Assembly (NCBI RefSeq): GCF_900182665.1
Contig: NZ_FXTL01000002.1
Location: forward strand, 186,001-250,000
Source of the DNA: Propioniciclava tarda
Lineage (GTDB): Bacteria > Actinomycetota > Actinomycetes > Propionibacteriales > Propionibacteriaceae
Reading direction: 5' to 3'
DNA length: 64,000 nucleotides
In this document: positions 43,026-52,404 of the stretch, piece by piece
Layout of the letters: each line of letters begins with the position of its first letter
Numbering within the stretch: the first letter of the stretch is position 1
Made by a program: the position numbers and the translations under genes
The notes under the pieces: generated by a model
Told to the model about the DNA's origin: nothing
Seen by the model: the letters and a program-made list of their open reading frames with translations, nothing else
The model's database searches: none

Positions 43026-44720
43026 CTATCGCGGGCTGGGCAGCACCTTGTCCGGGTTGAGCCGGTTCCCCGGATCGGCCGACGCGAACAGCCCGGCCAT
43101 CAGCGCGACACCCTCTTCGGAGAGGTCCTGCTCCATCCATGGACGGTGCTCCACGCCCACGCCGTGATGGTGCGACAGGGTCGCGCCCGAGTCCATGAAG
43201 GACTGCTGAATCGCCGACTTGACGGCGTCGTATTGGCTGAGCGCCCCGATGCCCTCGTCCGCCACGAACGCGAACGTGAAGTAGAGGCAGGCGCCGGCGT
43301 GGTAGCTGTGCGACATGTGGCACATCACGAAGCCCTTGCGTCCCAGTTGCTCCAGCGCCGCGTGAGCGGCCGCCTTGGCCTTGCGGTGCACCTCGGCCAG
43401 CTTCGACCACGGCGCGGCCGTCTCGGACACGTCACCCACCGTGTTGCGGTCGAGCAGGAAGTCGCGGATGTAGGGGGTGTCGAACTTCTTCTGGTCGTAC
43501 ATGGCTCCCGGGCCGCCGCCCAGCACGATGCCCCCGTGCCGACCGACGATCGCCTTGACGACGTCCTTCTCGCGGTCGTTGTGCTTGGCCGAGCCCTCAA
43601 AGCAGCAGTAGCTGATGCACATCGCGTTGGTGTCCCAGCCGCGCAGCCGCAGGTAGTCCCAGAGCCGCTCCTGACCGAAGGACGCCACCTTCTTCAGGGG
43701 CGTGGTGGGCGCCTTCAGCGTCGACAACGAGAAGCGCGTCTCGTCGGCGTCCGAGATACGCGTGAAGACCGGGTGTGCCTCCGAGCGGGAGATCTCGTGC
43801 ATCGCCAACAGCCCGGCCTCCCAGGTCGGGAACATGTAGGCCACGACTTCGCGCTTGGCCGGCAGCTTGTGCACCTGGATGGTGACCTCGGTGATGATGC
43901 CGAGGCGTCCCTCCGACCCGATGATCATCTCGCGCACCGACGGGCCCGTCGACGTCGACGGCAGGTCGCGCAGCGTGACGACGCCGGACGGACGCACCAG
44001 GTGCAGCCCCTTCACGATGTCGGCGATGTCGCCGTACTTGTCGCTCTGCATGCCGGACGAGCGCGTCGCTACCCAGCCGCCGAGGGTCGAGTAGGTGAAC
44101 GAGTCCGGGACGTGGCCCATGGTGAGTCCGCGGGCGGTCAGGGCGTCCTCGAGGTCCGGGCCCAGGATGCCGGCCTGTACGCGCGCCAGCCCCGAGTGGG
44201 TGTCGACGTCGAGCAGGCGGTTCATGCGGCCCAGGTCGACGGTGACGACGACGCGCGTCTCGTGGTCCTCGGCCTGCAGCGAGCCCGAGATGGACGTGCC
44301 GCCGCCGAACGGGATGACGACGAAGTCGCGTTCGGACGCCAGCGCCAGCACACGCTGGACCTCGTCCTCGCTGCCGGGGTAGACCACCACGTCCGTGACA
44401 CGGCTGAAGTTGCCAGCGCGCGTCCGGATCAGGTCGCGCACGCTGCGTCCGGCCCAGTGGACGATGCGCGCCTCGTCGTCGGTCAGGGCGAACGCGTCGC
44501 CGACGATCGCGGCCAGCGCCGCGACATCATCGACGGACGCCTTGGTGGCGGGCACGTTGAGCTCCGACAGGGCCGGCGGACGCACGACCTTGGCCGTGGC
44601 CAGATCCAGGCCGATGTTGGCCAGCACGAAGGGCGCGAAGCCGGGCTTGTTCTCGTAGTGGAAGTCCGGGATGCCGTCGTAGCCCCAGCCCCACCACTTT
44701 TGATGCTTCACGTCTGGCAT
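43026..44720 (-). CDS. FAD-linked oxidase, alkyldihydroxyacetonephosphate synthase-like
   Basis: This is a 564-aa VAO/PCMH-type flavoprotein. The opening HQKWWGWGYDG, the FAD pyrophosphate loop PFGGGTSISGSL, GHVPDSFTYSTLGGWVATRS, IIGSEGRLGIITEV and the late SHHHGVGVEHRPWM loop match AGPS, the enzyme that swaps an acyl for a fatty-alcohol chain on DHAP to make the ether bond. D-lactate dehydrogenases share the FAD domain but not this set. Next to it are an SDR and a fatty acyl-CoA reductase, which strengthens an ether-lipid role. Confidence 0.85.
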   Translation of the reverse strand: MPDVKHQKWWGWGYDGIPDFHYENKPGFAPFVLANIGLDLATAKVVRPPALSELNVPATKASVDDVAALAAIVGDAFALTDDEARIVHWAGRSVRDLIRTRAGNFSRVTDVVVYPGSEDEVQRVLALASERDFVVIPFGGGTSISGSLQAEDHETRVVVTVDLGRMNRLLDVDTHSGLARVQAGILGPDLEDALTARGLTMGHVPDSFTYSTLGGWVATRSSGMQSDKYGDIADIVKGLHLVRPSGVVTLRDLPSTSTGPSVREMIIGSEGRLGIITEVTIQVHKLPAKREVVAYMFPTWEAGLLAMHEISRSEAHPVFTRISDADETRFSLSTLKAPTTPLKKVASFGQERLWDYLRLRGWDTNAMCISYCCFEGSAKHNDREKDVVKAIVGRHGGIVLGGGPGAMYDQKKFDTPYIRDFLLDRNTVGDVSETAAPWSKLAEVHRKAKAAAHAALEQLGRKGFVMCHMSHSYHAGACLYFTFAFVADEGIGALSQYDAVKSAIQQSFMDSGATLSHHHGVGVEHRPWMEQDLSEEGVALMAGLFASADPGNRLNPDKVLPSPR

Positions 44721-44742
44721 GGTCGTGTCCCTTCCTGGGTGG

Positions 44743-45522
44743 TCAAGCCGATTCGTTGCGCCGGGCAGAACTGAGCATGCCTGACAGGCGGCGGACGAGC
44801 GAACGGGGTGCGTGGCGCAGCACGCGGTGGATGAAGCCCCAGCGTGCCTGCGGCACCGAGATCACTTTGCCGCGCTCGACATCGCGCAGGCAGTCGGCGA
44901 CGAGCTGATCGGCGTCCATCCAGAGCGGACCGGGGATCGAGCTGCCCTTGATGCCCGCCCGCTCGTGGAACTCGGTGCGGACGTACCCGGGGCACAGCGC
45001 GCATACTCGGACGCCCGAGCCGCGCAGCTCGACCGCCAGCGACTCGGTGAGCGTGACGACGTAGGCCTTGATCGCCGAATAGTGGCCCTGGGTGACGAAG
45101 CCTGCGATCGAGGCGACGTTGATGATGGTTCCGTGTCCGCGGGTCCGCATGGCGCGTCCGGCGACGCCCTGCAGCAGGACCACCGTGCGCATCATCACCT
45201 CGGCCGCGCGGTCGTGCTTCTCCATGCTGGACGACAGCAGTCCGGCGCCGACAGAGAACCCCGCGTTGTTCACCAAGACATCGACCGGCCGGGACGAGTC
45301 ACCGACGCGATCGGCGACGCGCTGCGCGTCTGGACGCTCCGCCAGGTCCGCCACCAAACATTCAACCTGGACGCCGTGGGCGGCGGCGAGCTCGTCGGCG
45401 ACCGCCTGCAGGCGGGCCTCGTCACGGGCCACCAGCACCAGATCGTCGCCTCGGGACGCCAGCGCGCGGGCGAAGGCGAGGCCGATCCCGGACGTGCCGC
45501 CGGTCACGCAGGAGGTGGTCAT
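44743..45522 (-). CDS. Short-chain dehydrogenase/reductase
   Basis: This is a 259-aa classical SDR: cofactor loop CVTGGTSGIGLAFARALA, DLAERPDA, NNAGFSVGAG, catalytic Ser in INVASIAGF and YSAIK (Tyr/Lys), and LCPGYVRTEF. The N-terminal pattern suggests NADPH. It lies 22 bp upstream of the AGPS-like gene on the same strand and could be the alkyl/acyl-DHAP reductase of the pathway. Its ATG abuts a divergent promoter region with two inverted repeats. Confidence 0.88.
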   Translation of the reverse strand: MTTSCVTGGTSGIGLAFARALASRGDDLVLVARDEARLQAVADELAAAHGVQVECLVADLAERPDAQRVADRVGDSSRPVDVLVNNAGFSVGAGLLSSSMEKHDRAAEVMMRTVVLLQGVAGRAMRTRGHGTIINVASIAGFVTQGHYSAIKAYVVTLTESLAVELRGSGVRVCALCPGYVRTEFHERAGIKGSSIPGPLWMDADQLVADCLRDVERGKVISVPQARWGFIHRVLRHAPRSLVRRLSGMLSSARRNESA

Positions 45523-45539
45523 GAGCGAGCAAGATACAC

Positions 45540-45568
45540 TACGGTGCCGTAACCGAATGATCGTTCGG
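45540..45568. promoter_or_regulatory. Two adjacent inverted repeats in a divergent promoter
   Basis: TACGGTGCCGTA (45540-45551) and CCGAATGATCGTTCGG (45553-45568) sit side by side in the 89-bp gap between the SDR gene and the reductase-HAD gene. Both look like dimeric repressor sites of the TetR type. One regulator could therefore control both arms of the putative ether-lipid locus. No regulator gene is adjacent. Confidence 0.55.
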
Positions 45569-45611
45569 TGCTCAGACACGCCGACCTCGAACCTCCACGA
45601 AGGGAGCCAGC

Positions 45612-47867
45612 GTGCCGTCCAGCTCGACACCTGCCGACACCCCCGAACGTCGCCGCATCCTACTGACCGGCGCCACCGGCTTCGTGGGTCAGGCCGTGCT
45701 CCTGGCCCTGCTCGAGACGTCCACCGACGTTGACGTGGTGGCCGTCGTCCGGGGCAAGAAGGGGGAGGACGCCGCGGCGCGCCTCGCCGGATTGCTGGAC
45801 AAGCCGGCCTTCTCGCGGTTCGTCGAGTCCCGGGGCGGCGGGTCGGCACGCGCCGAGTTCGCGCGCAGGGTCACCGTCATCCCCGCCGACCTCAGTGGCC
45901 TGGACGCCGACGCGGCAGCGGTCGCCCAGTTGCGCGACGGCGGACGCCTCAGCGCAGCCGTGCACTGCGCGTCGGCCGTCTCGTTCGACCTGGCGATCGA
46001 CGAAGCCTTCGACACCAACGTGGGCGGCGCGTTGGGCCTCTATCGGGCCCTCGCGGCGTCCGGCCAGGACCCCCATGTCGTCCACGTCTCGACCGCGTAC
46101 GTCGGCGGGTCGGCGCGCGGCCTGCGCACCGAGGGGCCGCTGGCGCACCGCGTCGACTGGCGCTCCGAGCAAGCGTGGGCCACGGCGTCCAGGAACGACG
46201 CAGAACTCGCCTCGCGCTCCGCGGACGCGTTGGCGCGACACCTGCGCCGTGCGGCTCTCGTCCACGGCAAGGAGGGCCCGAACGCCGTCGCCGCCGCAGC
46301 GGAAGAGGCGCGTCGGGCGTCCGTGCAGGACGGCCTGGTCGAGGCCGGACGCCTCCGCGCACAGACCCTCGGCTGGACCGACGTCTACACCTTCACCAAG
46401 GCGATGGCCGAGCGGGTCGCCGAGACCGAGTGGGCGGGCCAAGGTCATCGGCTGTCGATCGTTCGCCCGTCCATCATCGAGAGCTCGCAGTCGTGGCCCT
46501 ACCCGGGCTGGATCGACGGCTACAAGGTCGCTGATCCGCTGATCATGGCCTACGCGCGCGGCATGCTGCCCGAGATCCCGGCGCTGCCGGACTCGTTGCT
46601 GGACGTCATCCCGGTCGACATGGTGGTGGGAGTCATCGTCGCGCTCGCCCTCGGCCTGACCGAGCGCACGGGCACCGACGCCTACTACCAGGTGGTCTCC
46701 GGCACGACGAACCCGCTGCCGTTCCACACGATGGTCGACAGCGTCCACGACTACTTCACGGTCAACCCGCTGACCGACGAGAAGGGTCGCCCGATCAAGG
46801 TGCCCCGCTGGACCTATCGCCGCGGTCACCTCGTCGAGCCGATCATCGCCCTGCAGGAGTCCGGCGTCCGGCTGGCCGAGGGCGTGGCGACCGTGGTGCC
46901 GCGCCGCAATGCGCGCCGCTGGGCGGGCACCCTGCACAAGCAGCGCACGGGCCTGACGACGCTGCGCAAGTTCGTCGAGCTGTACAAGAACTACACGCGC
47001 ACCGAGCTGGTGTTCGACGATGCGCACACGCGGGCCTTGCTCGCCGAGCTGGGGGAGCGCGCCCCGATCTCCTTCGACGTGGCCTCGGTGAACTGGCCGA
47101 CGTACTTCACGGATCACCATCTGCCGGAGCTGGTCAAGCTCACCTCGGACTACTCCGCCAAGAAGAAGGCCGACCGCGCCCGCCGCGCAGGCGTCGAGGA
47201 CCTCGAGGTGACGCCAACCGCGGCGGCGGTCTTCGACCTGGACGGCACGGTCTCCTCGGCCACGGTCGTCACGCAGTTCCTGGCCCTGCAGGGGGCGCTC
47301 CGCGGTCCGCTGGGCCAGGGCCTGCAAGCGGCGTCCATCGCCTGGAACTCACCCGCCTACCTGGGCGCAGATCGTCGCGCCCGCAGCACCTTCCTGCGCA
47401 CGTTCGCCCGGCGCTACGCGGGCATCGGCGTCCAAGAACTGTCGGACGCCGTCTCCGGCCGGTATGCCCGTTGGCTACGCAAGACGCTGCGTCCTGAGGC
47501 GCTCGAGCGAATCGAGGCGCACCGGGCGGCCGGGCATCGGACGGTGCTCGTGACCGGTGTGCCGGCGCCCTTCGTCGCGGCGCTCGCCGACCTGTTCGAC
47601 GAGATCGTGGCGACGCCGCTGGAATCGACAGATGGCGAGCTGACCGGCTACCTCGGGGGCCCGCCGGTGGTCGACGAGGCGCGGGCGGCCTGGCTGCTGC
47701 GCTACGCCGCCGAAAAGGGACTGGACCTCGCGGCGTCCCACGGCTACGGCGACAGCCAAGCCGACGTCACCTGGCTGTCGTTGCTCGGGCACCCGCATGC
47801 CGTCGACCCAGACCTCGGGCTCTACGCCGAGGCGAAGCGCAATCGCTGGCCGATCCTGGAGTGGTGA
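45612..47867 (+). CDS. Fatty acyl-CoA reductase fused to a HAD-family phosphatase
   Basis: This is a 751-aa fusion. Residues 1-400 are an extended SDR reductase of the FAR/NAD-binding-4 type: ILLTGATGFVGQAVLLALLE, VHCASAVSFD, HVSTAYVGG, YTFTKAMAERV (catalytic Tyr/Lys) and IVRPSIIESS. A sterile-like C-domain follows. Residues about 535-751 are a HAD-IB phosphatase: AAVFDLDGTVSS (nucleophile Asp), VLVTGVPAPF, SHGYGDSQADVTWLS. The reductase would make fatty alcohol, the AGPS co-substrate. The HAD half may dephosphorylate a lipid or act as in acyltransferase/HAD fusions. GTG start follows AAGGGAG. Confidence 0.88.
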   Translation: MPSSSTPADTPERRRILLTGATGFVGQAVLLALLETSTDVDVVAVVRGKKGEDAAARLAGLLDKPAFSRFVESRGGGSARAEFARRVTVIPADLSGLDADAAAVAQLRDGGRLSAAVHCASAVSFDLAIDEAFDTNVGGALGLYRALAASGQDPHVVHVSTAYVGGSARGLRTEGPLAHRVDWRSEQAWATASRNDAELASRSADALARHLRRAALVHGKEGPNAVAAAAEEARRASVQDGLVEAGRLRAQTLGWTDVYTFTKAMAERVAETEWAGQGHRLSIVRPSIIESSQSWPYPGWIDGYKVADPLIMAYARGMLPEIPALPDSLLDVIPVDMVVGVIVALALGLTERTGTDAYYQVVSGTTNPLPFHTMVDSVHDYFTVNPLTDEKGRPIKVPRWTYRRGHLVEPIIALQESGVRLAEGVATVVPRRNARRWAGTLHKQRTGLTTLRKFVELYKNYTRTELVFDDAHTRALLAELGERAPISFDVASVNWPTYFTDHHLPELVKLTSDYSAKKKADRARRAGVEDLEVTPTAAAVFDLDGTVSSATVVTQFLALQGALRGPLGQGLQAASIAWNSPAYLGADRRARSTFLRTFARRYAGIGVQELSDAVSGRYARWLRKTLRPEALERIEAHRAAGHRTVLVTGVPAPFVAALADLFDEIVATPLESTDGELTGYLGGPPVVDEARAAWLLRYAAEKGLDLAASHGYGDSQADVTWLSLLGHPHAVDPDLGLYAEAKRNRWPILEW

Positions 47868-47997
47868 GAGTCGGTCTGTCGTCCGGGTCCGGGGGTCTGC
47901 GTCAGGCTCGGCTGAGTCGATGGAGGCCTGGGCTGGCGACAGCCGGCGTCCGTGGGCGACATCAAGGCCGCGCGCCGGCCGAGGATAGAGTCCGCCC

Positions 47998-49137
47998 GTG
48001 CGCCGCTCCCTGACCATGGCCGCAGGCCTCGGCTGGGGCCTGCAGTTCGCGTTTCTCTCACCGGCGCTGGCCCTCGTGCTCGTCTCGGTCTTCGGGGCCT
48101 CGGACGCCCAGGTCGGGCTGGTGTTGGCCATCGCCAACGCGGCCGGACTGGCGGCGTCCATCGTCCTGCCCCTCCTGGCCGACCGGGCGCGGGACTACGT
48201 ACGGCCCATGATCCTGTGCGCCGTCCTGACGCTGGTCCTGGCGGGAGCGCTGTCCCTGGCCCCGTCGCTCGTCTGGGCCACCGTCGCCCTCGTGGTGCTC
48301 GGCGCGCCAGCCGGGGTCGGCAACGCCCTGCTGTTCGCGCACGTCCGGCACAGCGGGGCGACGACCGCCGAGACCATGAATGTGCGGGCGGCTGTCTCCT
48401 TCGCGTGGGTGGCCGGCCCGCCGATCGCCTCGTTCGTCATGGCAGCAGCCGGTCCTCGCTCGGTGTTCGCGCTGCTGGCCGGGGTGGCCCTCTACAACCT
48501 GGTGCTGGCGGTGCTGCTAGCCCGCGGGGGACGCGTCCCGGTGGGGGAGAGGCCCGAGGTCAGCCCGGACGCCCCGCCCGCCAGGGTGCACTGGGCGATC
48601 GTGGTGACCGTGATGGCCGTGTTCGCCGTGCTGCAGGCCACGAACACCGCCGGCGTCGCTGTCATGAACCTGCTGGTGACGACGATGGGTGAGTCCATCG
48701 CCTGGGCCGGAGTTGCGCTAGGCCTGGCCGCCGGCCTCGAGGTTCCGGCGTTGATCCTGATCGGACGCCTCGGGCACCGCTTCTCTGCCCTATCGCTGCT
48801 CATGGCGGGCTGCGTCGTCGGAGCGACCTACTACGGGCTGGTCGCCTTCGGCCACGGACTGGTGCCCCTGCTGGCCGGCCAGCTGCTCAACGCGGCCTTC
48901 TACGCCGTCGTGGCCGGGATCGGCCTCACCTACTTTCAAGGCATCGTCGATCGGCCCGGCCTGGCGACGGGTCTCTACATGAACGCCAGCCGGCTCGGAT
49001 CCATCTTCTCCGGTGCGATCATCGCGGGCGGCACCGCCACCGGGCTGGGCTATGCGGGGGTGTACGCGCTGAACGGCGTCCTCACCGTCGTCGCCTTGGC
49101 GGTCGTGACGGTCCTGAGACTGCGGGCCAAGTCCTAG
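47998..49137 (+). CDS. MFS transporter, sugar-efflux-like
   Basis: This is a 379-aa membrane protein with about twelve helices in two halves, beginning [21 protein letters not shown]. The first half has the loop [11 protein letters not shown] (motif A-like), the second half [17 protein letters not shown] central polar loop ([19 protein letters not shown]) separates them. The layout resembles SetA/SotB-type efflux carriers; the substrate is unknown. GTG 47998 follows a GAGGATAGAG stretch. It is not obviously linked to the upstream reductase gene (130-bp gap). Confidence 0.82.
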   Translation: MRRSLTMAAGLGWGLQFAFLSPALALVLVSVFGASDAQVGLVLAIANAAGLAASIVLPLLADRARDYVRPMILCAVLTLVLAGALSLAPSLVWATVALVVLGAPAGVGNALLFAHVRHSGATTAETMNVRAAVSFAWVAGPPIASFVMAAAGPRSVFALLAGVALYNLVLAVLLARGGRVPVGERPEVSPDAPPARVHWAIVVTVMAVFAVLQATNTAGVAVMNLLVTTMGESIAWAGVALGLAAGLEVPALILIGRLGHRFSALSLLMAGCVVGATYYGLVAFGHGLVPLLAGQLLNAAFYAVVAGIGLTYFQGIVDRPGLATGLYMNASRLGSIFSGAIIAGGTATGLGYAGVYALNGVLTVVALAVVTVLRLRAKS

Positions 49138-49181
49138 CGCACCAATCGGCCAAGCCAACGGCGACGGCGTCCGGCTGCTCG

Positions 49182-49187
49182 TATGAT
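49182..49187 (+). promoter_or_regulatory. Candidate -10 element for the DUF1846 gene
   Basis: TATGAT occurs 33 bp before the GTG start in the 83-bp gap after the transporter gene. A GGGGAG ribosome site lies nearer the start. No convincing -35 is seen. Confidence 0.35.
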
Positions 49188-49220
49188 CCAGCGGGAACAG
49201 CGAAGCAGGGGAGTGCGGAC

Positions 49221-50708
49221 GTGAAGATCGGCTTTGACCGGGAGAAGTACCTCAGCCTTCAGTCCGAGCACATCGAGGCTCGTCGCAAGCAGTTCGGGGG
49301 CAAGCTCTACCTGGAATTCGGGGGCAAGCTGTTCGACGACATGCATGCGTCTCGGGTCCTGCCGGGCTTCACGCCCGACAACAAGATCGCCATGCTCGAG
49401 ACGATCGCCGACGAGGTGGAGGTCGTCATCGCGATCAGTGCGACCGACCTCGCCCGCAACAAGGAGCGCGCCGACCTCGGCATCGGTTACGACGCGGACG
49501 TGCTGCGGCTGATCGACGCCTTCCGCTCGTACGGGCTGTTCGTCGGCAGCGTCGTCATCACGAAGATGACCGAGGACAACCGCATCGCCAAGGCGTTCAA
49601 GCGCAAGCTCGAGCGACTGGGGCTCAAGGTGTATCGCCACTACCCGATCAAGGGCTACCCGAACGACGTGGCCACGATCGTCAGCGAGCACGGGTACGGG
49701 CGCAACGAGTACGTCGAGACGACCCGCGACCTGATCATCGTCACCGCGCCGGGTCCGGGCAGCGGCAAGATGGCGACCTGCCTGAGCCAGCTCTACCACG
49801 ATCACCAACGCGGTCTGGCTTCGGGCTATGCCAAGTTCGAGACGTTCCCGATCTGGAACCTGCCCCTGGATCACCCGGTCAACGTCGCCTACGAAGCCGC
49901 CACGGCCGACCTCGACGACGTCAACATCATCGATCCGTTCCATCTGTCGGCCTACGGCCAGCAGGTGGTCAACTACAACCGCGACGTCGAGATCTTCCCG
50001 GTGCTGAACGTCTTGTTCGAGCGGCTGATGGGGCAGTCGCCCTACAAGTCGCCCACCGACATGGGCGTCAACATGGCGGGTTACTGCATCAGCGACGACG
50101 ACGCCTGCCGTGAGGCGTCCAAACAAGAGGTCATCAGGCGCTATTACAAGGCCCTGGTGGAGGAGCGGCGCGAGGAACTGGAGCCGTCGGCGTCCGAGCG
50201 GGTGGCCATCCTGATGGGGAAGCTCGGGATCAAGCCGGAGGACCGTCCGGTGGTGCGTCCGGCACTGGACCTGGAGAAGCGCACGAAGGCGCCGGCGGCG
50301 GCCATCCAGCTTCCGGACGGCCGCATCGTGACCGGCAAGACGTCGGCCCTGCTGGGCAGCTGCTCGGCCATGCTGCTGGACGCCCTCAAGGCGCTCGCCG
50401 GGATCGATCCTGCGGTGAAGCTGCTCGCCGAGGAGTCGATCGTGCCGATCCAGACCCTGAAGACGCAGCACTTGGGTAGCCGAAACCCGCGGCTGCACAC
50501 CGACGAGGTCCTGATCGCGCTGTCGGTGAGTGCCACGACGGACGCCAACGCGCGAGCCGCCCTGGCGCAGCTGCACGAGCTGCGGGGCTGCGACGTGCAC
50601 ACGACGGTGATTCTTGGCTCGGTCGACGAGGGGATCTTCCGCAGCCTGGGCGTGCATGTCACGAGTGAGCCGGTCTATCAGTCTAAGAAGCTGTATCGGA
50701 AGCGTTGA
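49221..50708 (+). CDS. DUF1846 / UPF0371 family protein
   Basis: This is a 495-aa protein that fits the DUF1846 family along its length: [20 protein letters not shown] at the start, [54 protein letters not shown] and [19 protein letters not shown]. The length and lack of signals fit a cytosolic enzyme of unknown reaction. It begins at GTG 49221 and is last before an AT-richer patch carrying the hip remnant. Confidence 0.9.
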   Translation: MKIGFDREKYLSLQSEHIEARRKQFGGKLYLEFGGKLFDDMHASRVLPGFTPDNKIAMLETIADEVEVVIAISATDLARNKERADLGIGYDADVLRLIDAFRSYGLFVGSVVITKMTEDNRIAKAFKRKLERLGLKVYRHYPIKGYPNDVATIVSEHGYGRNEYVETTRDLIIVTAPGPGSGKMATCLSQLYHDHQRGLASGYAKFETFPIWNLPLDHPVNVAYEAATADLDDVNIIDPFHLSAYGQQVVNYNRDVEIFPVLNVLFERLMGQSPYKSPTDMGVNMAGYCISDDDACREASKQEVIRRYYKALVEERREELEPSASERVAILMGKLGIKPEDRPVVRPALDLEKRTKAPAAAIQLPDGRIVTGKTSALLGSCSAMLLDALKALAGIDPAVKLLAEESIVPIQTLKTQHLGSRNPRLHTDEVLIALSVSATTDANARAALAQLHELRGCDVHTTVILGSVDEGIFRSLGVHVTSEPVYQSKKLYRKR

Positions 50709-50720
50709 CTTTAGATCGCG

Positions 50721-50785
50721 TATGCGCGTCATAACTGCGTTTTAGGTAGCATATGCGCGACGTAATGACTACCATGACGTCATGG
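50721..50785 (+). promoter_or_regulatory. Operator region of the HipB-like gene
   Basis: TATGCGCG(T/A) occurs twice (50721 and 50752), 31 bp apart, about three helical turns. A perfect 14-bp palindrome, CCATGACGTCATGG (50772-50785), overlaps the ATG at 50782. The patch is AT-richer than its surroundings. HipB-type antitoxins autorepress through repeated operators, so this is the likely binding region. Confidence 0.55.
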
Positions 50786-51084
50786 CTACGCAACCGACCC
50801 CGTCCGGCACGCGGACGGCTGCCGCGACGTTGGGTGGGAACCTGGCCACGTGGCGTCGCCTCCTCGGGCTGCCTGCGGCCGTGGTGGCCGAGCGGGCCGC
50901 CATCTCCAGAAGCACACTAAGTCGGTTAGAGAACGGCGACGTCGGGGTCGGCCTCGAGGCGCTGCTCAATGTCGCGGCGGCTCTGGGCATCCGAGAACAA
51001 ATCGTGACGGCCACGGATCCGTACGAGTCGGATCTGGGACGCGCACGTGCGGATCAAACGGTGCCCAAGCGGGTGCGGGGATGA
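50782..51084 (+). CDS. HipB-like Xre-family antitoxin/regulator
   Basis: This is a 100-aa protein with one HTH_3 domain (LATWRRLLGLPAAVVAERA, ISRSTLSRLENGDVGVGLEA, LLNVAAALGI) and a basic C-terminal tail. Its stop overlaps a HipA-type start (ATGA), the usual hipB-hipA layout. The kinase that would follow is reduced to 37 codons, so this regulator is an orphan antitoxin. It may still repress its own palindromic promoter. Confidence 0.85.
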   Translation: MATQPTPSGTRTAAATLGGNLATWRRLLGLPAAVVAERAAISRSTLSRLENGDVGVGLEALLNVAAALGIREQIVTATDPYESDLGRARADQTVPKRVRG

Positions 51085-51194
51085 GCGAGAAGGTTGACGT
51101 CTATGTTGCGCTCGGTGGCGACGACGTCCACGCAGGCACGATGCATGTGACGACCTCAAGGGTGCTGAGTGTGACGTTTCAGTATTCGTCGTGA
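51081..51194 (+). pseudogene. HipA N-terminal fragment
   Basis: It begins MSEKVDVYVALGGDDVHAGT and runs to VLSVTFQYSS. This fits the first subdomain of HipA kinases (VYVxLxGxxVxAGxL ... SVTFxYD). A TGA follows at codon 38 and no further HipA sequence appears downstream. The kinase core, phosphate loop and active Asp are gone. The toxin is therefore dead; the deletion ends before the DCC gene. Confidence 0.75.
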
Positions 51195-51234
51195 CATCGA
51201 ACTCCTGGAGCCAGCTTCACATATGACCGATAAT

Positions 51235-51247
51235 TGACATTATGTCA
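51235..51247. promoter_or_regulatory. 13-bp perfect palindrome in AT-rich gap
   Basis: TGACATTATGTCA lies in the AT-rich spacer (51195-51291) after the hipA fragment. It shares the TGAC/GTCA arms with the palindrome over the hipB start. It may be a second regulator site or leftover from the deleted hipA region. Confidence 0.4.
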
Positions 51248-51291
51248 CAACGAAGCAACGCCTTCAGGCCTCCTCCGCCACGTCGGACGGA

Positions 51292-51675
51292 CTAGGCGTC
51301 GGGCGCGGGCGGCATCGCGCACACCGCCGTGCCACCTGGTAGCCGATGCCGATGCCGGGCGACAAGCCGATAGACCACCTGGGCCACCTCCCTGACGCCC
51401 CGCGCCATCAACACCCGAGCCGCGAGCCGAGTCGGCAACGGGCCCGTGGCCAGGGCCGAGGCGACGGCGTCCGAGCCCCAGGTGACTCTTCCGTGCTCAT
51501 CGATGAAGGGGATCTCCCGTCGCGCCCGGTCCGGGTCCACGCCCGATGCCCTCAGGGTCGCGGGAAGGCCGGGGACGACCGCGCACTCGCAGCCCAGCTT
51601 GCCGACCCAGCCAGCGGCCCGAGTGCAGAAGCCGCAGTCCGGGTCGTACAGGAGCACTCCTCCCGCCACGCTCAA
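51292..51675 (-). CDS. DCC-family thiol-disulfide oxidoreductase-like protein (DUF393)
   Basis: This is a 127-aa protein with the DUF393 signature DPDCGFCTRAAGW, a thioredoxin-like CxxC with preceding Asp. Later comes the family stretch EIPFIDEHGRVTWGSDAVASAL, where the substrate-side strand sits. Function is redox-type but not known in detail. Its ATG overlaps the stop of the upstream FMN reductase gene, so they form a two-gene redox operon. Confidence 0.88.
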   Translation of the reverse strand: MSVAGGVLLYDPDCGFCTRAAGWVGKLGCECAVVPGLPATLRASGVDPDRARREIPFIDEHGRVTWGSDAVASALATGPLPTRLAARVLMARGVREVAQVVYRLVARHRHRLPGGTAVCAMPPAPDA

Positions 51676-52229
51676 CTCGCGGCGCTCAGCTTCCTGGCCA
51701 GATCGACAAGCTGGTTGAACAGATCAGCGAGGTTCTTGTTCTTCAGGTCGGACTCCTTGACCGCCCCGTCCGCGATGTCGGTGAACAGCGACAAGTTCAC
51801 TTCGGCGCGCACGGTGGGCGCCGAGAAGTTCGACAGGATCGCTCGCCAGTGCTCGATGGCGCGGACGCCTCCGACGGCCCCGTAGCCGACGAGGCCAACG
51901 GGCTTGCCCACCAACTCCGGACCGACGGAGTCGATGGCGTTCTTGAAGGCTCCAGGAACGGAGTGGTTGTACTCCGGCGTGACGAAGACGAAGGCGTCGC
52001 AGGCGTCCAGTGCGCCGGACCATGCCTGCACGGCCGGCGAGGCGTACTTCTTGCCGGCCATCATCGGCAGGTAGGCGCCTTCGAACAGCGGCACGTCGAA
52101 AGACTTCAGATCCACGACGACCCAGTCGATGCCTCCAGGGTGGGTGGCAGCCTGCTGGGCGACCCACTCCCCTACGCCGGCCCCGACTCGGCCCTCGCGG
52201 ATCGACCCGATGACAATCCCTACCTGCAT
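51672..52229 (-). CDS. NADPH-dependent FMN reductase family protein
   Basis: This is a 185-aa flavodoxin-like reductase: IVIGSIREGRVGAGVGEW (phosphate-binding loop), FVFVTPEYNHSVPGAFKNA (the conserved PEYN motif) and KPVGLVGYGAVGGVRA. It may reduce quinones, azo compounds or chromate using NAD(P)H. It is co-transcribed with the DCC protein. The upstream gap to the M24 peptidase gene is about 175 bp. Confidence 0.93.
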   Translation of the reverse strand: MQVGIVIGSIREGRVGAGVGEWVAQQAATHPGGIDWVVVDLKSFDVPLFEGAYLPMMAGKKYASPAVQAWSGALDACDAFVFVTPEYNHSVPGAFKNAIDSVGPELVGKPVGLVGYGAVGGVRAIEHWRAILSNFSAPTVRAEVNLSLFTDIADGAVKESDLKNKNLADLFNQLVDLARKLSAAS

Positions 52230-52404
52230 GGTGCACCTCCACGTATTGGAGCCAGCATTGACGCACTGGCGTCGCGGGCGATCAGCAGTCCGGATGATGA
52301 GCCTGGACGCACCCTCTTTGGAGGATCATTGCATGGCGGCGCAGTCCACGCCCTCGGGGATCGTACAAGCGCTGCCGGGCGGCGCTTCCGCTAGCGTTCG
52401 ACTC

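Noticed and set aside
43026-44720. Plain D-lactate dehydrogenase/glycolate oxidase annotation
   Set aside because: FAD loop is shared, but the KWWGWG opening, GHVPDSFTYSTLGGW and SHHHGVG loops point to the AGPS branch.
42363-44774. 803-aa plus-strand frame over the AGPS-like gene
   Set aside because: Arg/Gly/Val/His-rich and motif-free, lying antisense to a well-supported flavoprotein and in the wrong frame of the HhH-GPD gene.
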